Part shown: piece after piece, positions 1 to 5,532 of the stretch
Position numbering within the stretch: the first letter of the stretch is position 1
Layout: every line of letters begins with the position of its first letter
NCBI GenBank assembly: GCA_050747865.1
Contig: JBOGJI010000081.1
Coordinates: forward strand, 1-5,547
DNA length: 5,547 bases
DNA from: JBOGJI01 sp050747865
Lineage (GTDB): Bacteria; Acidobacteriota; Thermoanaerobaculia; Multivoradales; JAHEKO01
Direction of reading: 5' to 3'
The notes under the pieces: model-generated
The model's input: the letters and a program-made list of their open reading frames with translations, nothing else
Told to the model about the DNA's origin: nothing
Database searches by the model: none
Translations under genes and position numbers: made by a program

Positions 1-183
1 TTTGCCGGTGCGGTTGCCTTTGCGCGGTTGCTCGAGGGGCTTCTCTATGAGATAAGTCCGTGGGATGTCGGCACCTATCTCGGTGCGGTGGTCGTGCTCG
101 GCGTCGCGGCTCTGCTCGCCACCCTGATTCCCGCGATCAGAGCCGCCGCGATCGCTCCACTCATCGCTCTTCAGCAAGAGTAG
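1..183 (+). CDS. C-terminal end of a MacB/FtsX-type (probably ADOP) ABC permease, truncated by the window
   Basis: Frame 1 is open from the first base to a TAG at 181-183, giving the last 60 residues of a protein whose start lies outside the window. A hydrophobic segment at visible residues 24-43 (Val/Leu/Ala-rich) would be the final membrane helix. It is followed by a short polar tail, PAIRAAAIAPLIALQQE. This tail lines up with the end of the complete permease at 3076-5526 (PARRAARVDPMIALRTE), sharing the Pro-Ala, Arg-Ala-Ala, Pro and Ile-Ala-Leu positions. The text before the helix (LLYEISPWDVGTYLGAV) also matches the family pattern LF-V-P-DP-T-. The usual Asp-Pro near the end is Ala-Pro here. 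Family membership is well supported. Which subfamily it belongs to, and whether it shares an operon with the later cassette, cannot be seen. The convergent toxin gene separates it from the next plus-strand gene. Confidence 0.85.
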   Translation, partial: FAGAVAFARLLEGLLYEISPWDVGTYLGAVVVLGVAALLATLIPAIRAAAIAPLIALQQE

Positions 184-207
184 TCGGCGACTCTCGCGTG
201 CGCATTA

Positions 208-226
208 GGGTCCCCTTCGGGGATGC
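208..226. terminator. Candidate bidirectional hairpin terminator between convergent genes
   Basis: Bases 211-215 (TCCCC) pair with 219-223 (GGGGA) around a TTC loop, giving a five-pair stem. The flanking GCA at 202-204 could pair with TGC at 224-226 after a bulge. The hairpin lies 27 bases after the upstream permease stop and touches the toxin stop codon (226-228 on the minus strand). That is where a shared terminator for convergent genes is expected. There is no strong T-run on either side (plus-strand tail TGCTATTG), so intrinsic termination is uncertain. It may be only a 3'-end stabilising hairpin. Confidence 0.4.
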
Positions 227-579
227 TATTGACGTGGCTGTTTTCTGACGGGTGCTGCGAGCCCGAGGAAGACCGTGACCGCCCGGTTCAGCTTCACGAC
301 ATCTTCGTCGTCGAGCTGCCCCAGGCGGGAGCCGAGCTTCGCTTTCGGCACCGTGGTGATCTTGTCCACCATCAGCTTGCAGGGGTGGTGCAACCCGTTG
401 CGCTCGCTGGGTTCCACTGGCAATCGAAAGAGCGGCGCGTCCGTTGGATCCGTGGTGAACGCGCAGAGGGTGATGGAGTCTGTGGCGTCGAAGCGGTCGT
501 CTTGGAGAAGGACCGCGGGGCGAGGTTTGCCGGCGTAGTCGCGGCCGCCTGCGACAGTCCAGATCTCACCGCGCCTCAT
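226..579 (-). CDS. mazF: MazF/PemK-type endoribonuclease toxin
   Basis: This 117-residue protein has the usual length of a MazF/PemK toxin, a cytoplasmic ribonuclease that cleaves mRNA at short sequences and is held inactive by its antitoxin. Visible family motifs, in order, are the N-terminal strand RRGEIWTV (2-9), KPRPAVLLQDD (18-28), LCAFTTD (38-44), FRLPVEP (51-57), NGLHHPC (61-67), and MVDKITTVPKAKLG (70-83). By analogy with Bacillus MazF, Arg20 and Thr42 sit where the catalytic Arg and Thr are found, so the toxin looks intact. The start chosen is the ATG at 579-577. It overlaps the antitoxin TGA as ATGA (576-579) and begins exactly at the conserved first strand. The same frame stays open upstream to 993, but that part runs across the antitoxin gene and has no toxin homology. 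The poor ribosome-binding site before 579 suggests translational coupling to the antitoxin. The cleavage specificity cannot be read from the sequence. Confidence 0.88.
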   Translation of the reverse strand: MRRGEIWTVAGGRDYAGKPRPAVLLQDDRFDATDSITLCAFTTDPTDAPLFRLPVEPSERNGLHHPCKLMVDKITTVPKAKLGSRLGQLDDEDVVKLNRAVTVFLGLAAPVRKQPRQ

Positions 580-800
580 GCGTCGCCCGGGTCCGAGGCC
601 GCGTCGATGAACGCCTGATCCTCCTTGGCATGAGGGCTCCGCGCGACCGCCTGCGACTGCCGATGCGCCTGCTCCTTGAATTCGGCCGAACGGACGTCCG
701 GTACCCAGATCTGGATGGGGCGCAGTCCCTGGCGTCGCAGGCGCATCCGATACGCTCGGACCTTGTCTCGCGACGATTGAGCTCGAGTGGGTGCGGCCAT
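576..800 (-). CDS. mazE: MazE-family antitoxin (DUF3018-like), partner of the adjacent MazF
   Basis: A 74-residue basic-to-acidic small protein placed directly before the toxin. Its N-terminal half carries SSRDKVRAYRMRLRRQGLRPIQIWVPD (9-35). This is the characteristic pattern of short MazE-like antitoxins of the DUF3018 type: a basic helix, then a RPIQIWVPD strand expected to take part in dimer formation and DNA binding. The C-terminal half (about 36-74) is rich in Glu, Gln, Ala and His. It is probably the flexible part that wraps the toxin. The ATG at 800-798 is preferred because GGAGGA lies at 816-811, ten bases upstream. A GTG at 818 would extend the protein by six residues (MEERSN) but would put that ribosome-binding site inside the gene. 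The stop overlaps the toxin start by ATGA. Antitoxins of this class usually repress their own operon, often as a complex with the toxin. The palindrome at 821-832 is the obvious candidate site. Confidence 0.85.
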   Translation of the reverse strand: MAAPTRAQSSRDKVRAYRMRLRRQGLRPIQIWVPDVRSAEFKEQAHRQSQAVARSPHAKEDQAFIDAASDPGDA

Positions 801-810
801 GTTCGATCTC

Positions 811-816
811 TCCTCC
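811..816 (-). promoter_or_regulatory. Ribosome-binding site of the antitoxin gene (decides the start)
   Basis: On the minus strand this reads GGAGGA, a near-perfect Shine-Dalgarno core, ten bases before the ATG at 800. It favours that ATG over the in-frame GTG at 818, which would place the motif within the coding region. The toxin gene has no comparable site, so the antitoxin is probably made in excess and the toxin by coupling. Confidence 0.65.
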
Positions 817-820
817 ACGA

Positions 821-832
821 GTTACATGTAAC
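821..832. promoter_or_regulatory. Perfect 12-bp palindrome GTTACATGTAAC, candidate MazE/MazEF operator
   Basis: GTTACATGTAAC is its own reverse complement over all 12 bases. It is unusually A/T-rich for this sequence. It lies 21 bases before the antitoxin ATG and overlaps the -10 part of the best promoter guess for the minus strand, the position expected for an autorepressor site. The symmetry is directly visible and the function is inferred. It also lies about 166 bases upstream of the start point predicted by the sigma-54 candidate at 967-982, so it could instead, or also, serve as an upstream activator site. Confidence 0.5.
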
Positions 833-858
833 CTAGCATGGATTGGCCGCGCCGCCAA
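830..858 (-). promoter_or_regulatory. Candidate sigma-70-type promoter of the toxin-antitoxin operon
   Basis: On the minus strand, TTGGCG (858-853) is followed after 17 bases by TAGGTT (835-830). The -35 hexamer matches consensus at four of six positions and the -10 at three of six, with ideal spacing. The -10 overlaps the palindrome at 821-832, which would let a bound repressor block transcription. The resulting leader would be about 20-25 bases and would contain the GGAGGA site. The hexamers are weak and similar matches occur by chance, so support comes mainly from position. Confidence 0.35.
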
Positions 859-966
859 GAGATGGGTCTGTTCGTTGCCGGACGCGAGGTGTTCGGAAGC
901 GGACATCCCCTGAGCGGGAAACTTCTGGAATGCCTTGGATAGCAGGCTTTCCGCGGAACGTGCGAC

Positions 967-982
967 TGGCACCGGCCTTGCC
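967..982 (+). promoter_or_regulatory. Candidate sigma-54 (-24/-12) promoter before the efflux operon
   Basis: TGGCAC (967-972), five bases, then TTGC (978-981) matches the RpoN consensus TGGCAC-N5-TTGC at all ten fixed positions, with the GG and GC separated by exactly ten bases. The last base of the -12 element is C instead of the preferred A/T. It sits on the correct strand just upstream of the adaptor gene. Transcription would start near 993, only about three bases before the ATG at 996. The transcript would then be almost leaderless and would lack the AGAGGG ribosome-binding site at 985-990. That conflict lowers confidence. No activator gene is visible in the window. Confidence 0.4.
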
Positions 983-984
983 GT

Positions 985-990
985 AGAGGG
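985..990 (+). promoter_or_regulatory. Ribosome-binding site of the adaptor gene
   Basis: AGAGGG lies five bases before the ATG at 996. An in-frame TAG at 984-986 means no longer version of the adaptor is possible, and this ATG is the first start available. If this site is used, transcription must begin upstream of about 980, which is hard to reconcile with initiation from the sigma-54-like element alone. Confidence 0.5.
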
Positions 991-995
991 CATCG

Positions 996-2249
996 ATGGA
1001 CGTCGTGAACCCCGCTCTCGGCCGCGCCAAGCGCCGGCGGCGCCTCATCCTGAGCGGCGCCGCGGTCGGCGTCGTCGCGCTCGTCACCGTGGCGCTGTCG
1101 CGGCTCGAGCCGGCGGCGCCGAGCGTCGACCAGCGCTCCCTCTTCCTCGACACGGTGCGGCGCGGCGAGATGGTGCGCCAGGTGCGCGGACCGGGCACGC
1201 TGGTGCCGGTGGAGATCCGCTGGATCGCGGCGCCGGTCGCCGGAAGGGTAGATCGGATCCCGGCGCTGGCGGGTGAGCGGGTGACGGCGGAGACCGCCCT
1301 CCTGGAGCTCTCGAACCCGGAGGTCGAGCAGAGCGCGCTGGAAGCGGAGGCCGGGCTTGCCGAGGCCGAGGCCGACTACGCGCGGCTGGCCGCCCAGCTC
1401 GACGCCGAGCAGTTGACCCTCGCGTCGCTGGCGGCCGAGGTGGAATCGGAAGCCGAGCAGGCGCGATTGCAGGTCGAGGCGGATCGCCGCCTGGCCGCCG
1501 AGGGCCTGGTTCCAGATCTGACGCGCCGGCTGTCGGAGACGAGGGCGGCGGAGCTGGCCGGGCGCGCGGAGCTCGAACGGCAGCGCGTGGCAAAGGGCGC
1601 CGAGTCGGCGAAGGCGCAGCTCGCGGCCGAGCGCGCGCGGCTCGAGCAGGCGCGGGCGATGGCGGCGTTGCGCCGCGAGCAGCTTGCGGGGCTCGCGGTG
1701 CGCGCCGGCATCGACGGAGTCCTCCAGGAGGTGGCTGTCGAGGTGGGCCAGCGCGTGACGGACGGGGCGACGCTGGCACGGGTGGCGCGGCCGGAGCGGC
1801 TCAAGGCCGAGCTGCGGATTCCGGAGACGCAGGCCAAGGACGTGGCGCTGGGGCAGTCGGTCGAGGTGGACACACGCAACGGGGTGGTGTCCGGCCGTGT
1901 GGCCCGGATCGACCCTGCCGTCCAGGAGGGGACCGTGACCGTTGACGTGGAGCTGACCGGAGAGCTCCCGGCCGGTGCCCGCCCGGATCTCTCGGTCGAC
2001 GGCACCATCCAGATCGAGCGGCTCGAGGACGTGCTCTACGTGGGACGGCCCGCCTACGGGCAGGCGGAGAGCACCATCACCCTCTTCCGCATCGAGCCCG
2101 ATGGCAAGCACGCGCTGCGGGTACCCGTGAGGCTCGGCAAGGCCTCGGTCAACACCATCGAGATCACCGAGGGGCTGGCCGAGGGCGACCGCGTCATCCT
2201 CTCCGACACCAGCACCTGGGACGGCCACGATCGTTTGCGCATCAACTGA
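996..2249 (+). CDS. Membrane-fusion / periplasmic adaptor protein (HlyD/MacA-like) of an ABC efflux system
   Basis: A 417-residue protein anchored in the inner membrane and extending into the periplasm, where adaptors of this family link an ABC transporter to an outer-membrane channel. A cluster RRRR at 13-16 precedes one hydrophobic segment (about 17-36), an uncleaved anchor with a cytoplasmic N terminus. A first lipoyl half-motif follows (about 75-107: IAAPVAGRVDRI, then GERVTAETALLEL). Next is an Ala/Glu/Arg-rich coiled-coil hairpin (about 110-230) with its turn near 166-178. The second lipoyl half is at 231-263 (VRAGIDGVLQEVAVEVGQRVTDGATLARV). A beta-barrel region spans about 268-340, and a membrane-proximal region lies near 345-417, including ITEGLAEGDRVILSD. 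The gene is first in a tight operon, 20 bases before the ATPase. The bases flanking the hairpin turn do not show the Arg-x3-Leu-x6-Ser pattern used by AcrA/MacA to dock on TolC. The family is secure. The substrate and the outer-membrane partner are unknown. Confidence 0.9.
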   Translation: MDVVNPALGRAKRRRRLILSGAAVGVVALVTVALSRLEPAAPSVDQRSLFLDTVRRGEMVRQVRGPGTLVPVEIRWIAAPVAGRVDRIPALAGERVTAETALLELSNPEVEQSALEAEAGLAEAEADYARLAAQLDAEQLTLASLAAEVESEAEQARLQVEADRRLAAEGLVPDLTRRLSETRAAELAGRAELERQRVAKGAESAKAQLAAERARLEQARAMAALRREQLAGLAVRAGIDGVLQEVAVEVGQRVTDGATLARVARPERLKAELRIPETQAKDVALGQSVEVDTRNGVVSGRVARIDPAVQEGTVTVDVELTGELPAGARPDLSVDGTIQIERLEDVLYVGRPAYGQAESTITLFRIEPDGKHALRVPVRLGKASVNTIEITEGLAEGDRVILSDTSTWDGHDRLRIN

Positions 2250-2269
2250 CACGTGAAGGAACAGAAACG

Positions 2270-3079
2270 ATGAGCGGCAATGAAGGAAAGAATGGAGCCC
2301 TGATCCGGCTCGACGGCGTGAGGAAGGTCTTCTTCACCGACGAGATCGAGACCCACGCGCTCGCCGACGTCCACCTCGAGATCCGCAAGGGCGAGTTCGT
2401 GTCGATCGCCGGGCCTTCCGGCTGCGGCAAGACGACGATGCTGTCGATCCTGGGGCTGCTCGACACGCCCACCGACGGGGAGTACTGGCTCGCCGGCGAG
2501 CAGGTCGCCGGCCTCTCCTTCCGCGACCGGGCGCGCATCCGCAACCGCCAGATCGGCTTCGTCTTCCAGGCCTTCAACCTGATCGGGGATCTCACGGTCT
2601 ACGAGAACACCGAGCTGCCGCTGGTCTACCGCGGCACGCCGGCGTCCGAGCGCAAGAAGCGCGTCCACGAGGCGCTCGAGCGGGTGGGCATGGCGCACCG
2701 CATGAAGCACTACCCGACGCAGCTCTCCGGCGGCCAGCAGCAGCGGGTGGCGGTGGCCCGGGCGGTGGTCGGCAAGCCCGCGATCCTGCTCGCCGACGAG
2801 CCCACCGGCAACCTCGACTCCCGCAACGGCGAGGTGGTGATGGGGCTGCTCGAGGAGCTCCACCGCGAGGGCTCCACCATCTGCATGGTCACCCACGACC
2901 CTCGCTGGGCAGAGCACGCCAAGCGCGCCGTCTACCTGTTCGACGGCCGCGTAGTCGACGAGGACCAGCCGCAAACGCGCGAGGCCGTGGAGGAGCTGCA
3001 CGAGTCCGGCTACCACGTTCAGGCCCCGCAGGAGCCCGGGCCGCGCGGCAACGCGGTGGAGGGAGAAGGGCGCGGATGA
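2270..3079 (+). CDS. ABC transporter ATP-binding protein, MacB/LolD/FtsE family
   Basis: A 269-residue cytoplasmic ATPase with every catalytic motif intact: Walker A GPSGCGKTT (48-56), Q-loop Gln100 in GFVFQAFNLI, signature LSGGQ (152-156), Walker B ILLADEP (172-178), D-loop NLDS (181-184) and switch His209 in MVTHD. The FQAFNLI and DEPTGNLDS wording is typical of the MacB/LolD/FtsE group, which drives shape changes in FtsX-like permeases in place of classical channel transport. It is a stand-alone ATPase, unlike Escherichia coli MacB where ATPase and permease are fused. The start ATG has GAAGGA nine bases upstream (2255-2260). About 35-40 residues after the catalytic core (from about 232) form a polar, Glu/Gly-rich tail of unknown role. 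The stop overlaps the permease start as ATGA, so the two proteins are probably made in a coupled way and work together. Confidence 0.93.
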   Translation: MSGNEGKNGALIRLDGVRKVFFTDEIETHALADVHLEIRKGEFVSIAGPSGCGKTTMLSILGLLDTPTDGEYWLAGEQVAGLSFRDRARIRNRQIGFVFQAFNLIGDLTVYENTELPLVYRGTPASERKKRVHEALERVGMAHRMKHYPTQLSGGQQQRVAVARAVVGKPAILLADEPTGNLDSRNGEVVMGLLEELHREGSTICMVTHDPRWAEHAKRAVYLFDGRVVDEDQPQTREAVEELHESGYHVQAPQEPGPRGNAVEGEGRG

Positions 3080-5526
3080 GCCCTCTCGCCAAGGAGCTGC
3101 GATACGCGCTGCGCACCCTGCGCAAGCGTCCCGCGTTCGCGGCCACGGCGATTCTGACGCTGGGTCTGGGCATCGGCGCCAGCTCAGTGATCTTCAGCGT
3201 GGTCAACGCGGTGCTCTGGCGGCCGCTGTCGTATCCGGAGCCGGAGGAGCTGGTCGCCGTGTATACGCGCTTCCTGCCGACTACGGGGTACGACTTCCCG
3301 TATTTCGGGGTGTCCGGGCCGGAGCTGCTCGACATCCGCGAGCGCGTCCCAGCACTGTCCGCGACCGCCGCGTATTTCCCCGAAGGCCGCAATCTCGTGC
3401 CGGGCCGCGGCCCGGCGGAGAGGGTCGAGGCGGTCGTGGCGACGGCGGAGCTGTTCGAGGTGCTGCGCGCGGAGGCGGCATTCGGCCGGACGTTCGCGCG
3501 CGGGGACGATCTGCCGGGTGCTCCCTGTGTGACGGTGCTGGGGTTCGGGTTCTGGCGCCAACGCTTGCAGGCGGATCGCGCGGTTCTCGGTCGTGATGTG
3601 CTCCTCGACGGCGTGCCCTGCGAGATCGTAGGTGTGATGCCGCGGGGGTTCGGCTTCCCCGACGACCGGACCCACCTGTACACGCCGCTGGCGTTGGACA
3701 CCGCCGCACCGGGTTGGCACCGGCAGAGTCACAACTTCTTGGCCGTCGCCCGCCGGGCGCAGGACGCCACGGCGGCGCAGGTGGAGGCGCAGCTCGACGC
3801 GCTGCACGAGCAGTGGGCGACAGAGTTTCCGGATCACTACGCGACGGGACACTTCGCCGTGCAGCGGTCGCTTCACGACGACCTGATCGGCGGTGCGCGG
3901 CAACCGTTGCTGCTGGTGTTCGGCGCGGTCGGGCTCGTGCTGCTCATGATCTGCGCGAATCTGGCCAATCTGCTGCTCGCGCGTGGCGAGTCGCAGCGCC
4001 ACGAGATGGCGATCCGCACCGCCCTGGGCGCGAGCCGTAGGAGGCTCATTCGCCAGCTCGCCGTCGAGCACCTGGTGCTCGGCCTCGCCGGGGGCGGCGT
4101 GGGTCTGCTGCTGGCGGGTCCCCTGCTCCGCGGCCTGCTGGCGCTCGAGTCCGAGATCCTGCCGCGCGTGGCGGAGGTCGGGCTCGACCTGGCCGCCGTC
4201 TGCTTTTCGCTGGGCGTGTCGATCGTCGCGGCATTCGCCTTCGGCTTTCTTCCGGCATTCCAGTCCACAGCGGTCGGTGCGCTCGCGATCTCGCGGAGCG
4301 GCGATCGCTCGGTCTCCGCCGGCCGGATCGCGGCCCGCCGTGGGCTCGTCGTCGCCGAGGTGGCTCTGAGCCTGCTCCTCGTCGCCGGTGCGACCCTGCT
4401 CGTGCGGAGCTATCAGGAGTTGCGCAGTGTCGACGTGGGCTTGCGTGCCGACGGCGTGCTCACGTTTGGCCTCTTCGCTCCCGAAGAGGAATACCCGGAG
4501 CTCGCGCAGGTCCGCCGTCTCCATGCGGAATTGCAGGAACGGCTGAGGTCCGCGCCGGGCATACGCGCCGCCGGAGCGATCTCGAACCTGCCGCTGTGGT
4601 CCGAAGGCCCGGCGGACGACTTTACGATCGAGGGGCGGCCACTGCCGTCGCCGGGTGAGCCCCAATGGAACGCCCGCTATCTCGTGCTCACGGCCGGCAC
4701 GTTCGAGACTCTGGGCGTGTCCTTGCGGCGCGGTCGCCGGTTCGACGAACGGGATGTCGACGGGTCGCCGCTCGTCGCGATCGTCAATGAAGCGGCCGCG
4801 CGTGCCTACTGGCCGGGAGATGACCCCCTCGGCCGGCGTATCCGGTACCACGGGGTCGATGACCAGCCGTGGCTGACCATCGTCGGCGTCGTTGGCGACG
4901 TCCGTCAGCTCGGCCCGGCGGAGCCTGCGCCACCGATCGTGTACGTGCCGCACGCCCAGCCGAGTCGCCTCAACTTCCCGTACGGGCGCTTCATGACGGT
5001 CGTCGTGCGCGGCGACAGCGGCCCGGAGGACCTCGTCGGCACCGTACGCGGCGTCGTCCGGGGGGTGGCGCCGTCCCTGCCGATGGCGGACGTGCGCGGC
5101 ATGCGGGACGTCGTCGACCGTGCCACCGGTCAGCCCCGGTTCACGATGCTGCTCATGCTGGCGTTCGCCGTCGTCGCCCTGTTGTTGGGGGTTCTCGGTA
5201 TCTACGGCGTCCTCGCGTACGCCGTGGAGCAGCGCCGGCGCGAGATCGGGGTGCGCATGGCACTGGGGGCGACGCGCCGCGAAGTCACGGCTCTGGTGGT
5301 CCGCCAAGGCATGTCCCTGGCGGCCGTGGGAGCCGGCATCGGGCTCGCGGGCGCGCTGGCCGCGCGTCGTGTGCTGCAGGGCATCCTGTTCAATGTCGAT
5401 GCGCGGGATCCGGTCACCCTCGCGGCGGTGACGCTCGCGCTGCTCGGCGTGTCGTTCCTCGCCTGCTACCTGCCGGCCCGTCGCGCCGCCCGCGTCGACC
5501 CGATGATCGCGTTGCGAACGGAGTAG
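3076..5526 (+). CDS. Duplicated MacB/FtsX-type ABC permease (ADOP family)
   Basis: An 816-residue inner-membrane protein of the usual ADOP length, made of two MacB-like halves. The N terminus KELRYALRTLRKRPAFAATAILTLGLGIGASSVIFSVVNAVLWRPL is diagnostic for the family. Likely membrane helices lie near 21-43, 277-302, 331-355, 368-393, 422-443, 691-716, 743-764 and 780-799. Large periplasmic domains fall between the first and second helices (about 45-275) and the fifth and sixth (about 445-690). Each half has the FtsX signature after its helix: HEMAIRTALGASR (309-321) and REIGVRMALGATR (722-734). It ends in PARRAARVDPMIALRTE. The start ATG overlaps the ATPase stop (ATGA) and has GGGAGAAGGG just upstream. 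The preceding ATPase is the natural energy source. In this family a single polypeptide may replace a permease dimer. Its codons look slightly less G/C-biased than those of the two genes before it, judged by eye. Substrate unknown: peptides, macrolides or lipoproteins are all possible. Confidence 0.93.
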   Translation: MSPLAKELRYALRTLRKRPAFAATAILTLGLGIGASSVIFSVVNAVLWRPLSYPEPEELVAVYTRFLPTTGYDFPYFGVSGPELLDIRERVPALSATAAYFPEGRNLVPGRGPAERVEAVVATAELFEVLRAEAAFGRTFARGDDLPGAPCVTVLGFGFWRQRLQADRAVLGRDVLLDGVPCEIVGVMPRGFGFPDDRTHLYTPLALDTAAPGWHRQSHNFLAVARRAQDATAAQVEAQLDALHEQWATEFPDHYATGHFAVQRSLHDDLIGGARQPLLLVFGAVGLVLLMICANLANLLLARGESQRHEMAIRTALGASRRRLIRQLAVEHLVLGLAGGGVGLLLAGPLLRGLLALESEILPRVAEVGLDLAAVCFSLGVSIVAAFAFGFLPAFQSTAVGALAISRSGDRSVSAGRIAARRGLVVAEVALSLLLVAGATLLVRSYQELRSVDVGLRADGVLTFGLFAPEEEYPELAQVRRLHAELQERLRSAPGIRAAGAISNLPLWSEGPADDFTIEGRPLPSPGEPQWNARYLVLTAGTFETLGVSLRRGRRFDERDVDGSPLVAIVNEAAARAYWPGDDPLGRRIRYHGVDDQPWLTIVGVVGDVRQLGPAEPAPPIVYVPHAQPSRLNFPYGRFMTVVVRGDSGPEDLVGTVRGVVRGVAPSLPMADVRGMRDVVDRATGQPRFTMLLMLAFAVVALLLGVLGIYGVLAYAVEQRRREIGVRMALGATRREVTALVVRQGMSLAAVGAGIGLAGALAARRVLQGILFNVDARDPVTLAAVTLALLGVSFLACYLPARRAARVDPMIALRTE

Positions 5527-5532
5527 AGCGCC

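Noticed and set aside
223..618. Plus-strand open frames across the toxin-antitoxin region
   Set aside because: They have no recognisable domains or ribosome-binding sites and lie opposite two well-supported minus-strand genes.
691..700. Palindrome CGGACGTCCG inside the antitoxin gene
   Set aside because: A ten-base G/C palindrome within coding DNA of this composition is expected by chance, and its position does not suggest control of any start.
801..818. GTG start six codons upstream for the antitoxin
   Set aside because: It would place the GGAGGA ribosome-binding site inside the gene. The ATG at 800 is correctly spaced from that site.
580..993. N-terminal extension of the toxin to a 255-residue protein
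   Set aside because: The extra part overlaps the antitoxin gene in another frame and has no homology. The toxin family begins at RRGEIWTV, exactly at the ATG of the ATGA overlap.
822..2252. A 476-codon open frame on the minus strand opposite the adaptor gene
   Set aside because: It is rich in Arg, His, Gly and Leu with no domain pattern and mirrors the third-position G/C bias of the real plus-strand gene. Typical antisense shadow of high-GC coding DNA.
3184..5307. A 707-codon open frame on the minus strand opposite the permease
   Set aside because: Its low-complexity Arg/Gln/His/Glu composition has no membrane segments or motifs, while the opposite strand encodes an unmistakable permease. 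Shadow frame.
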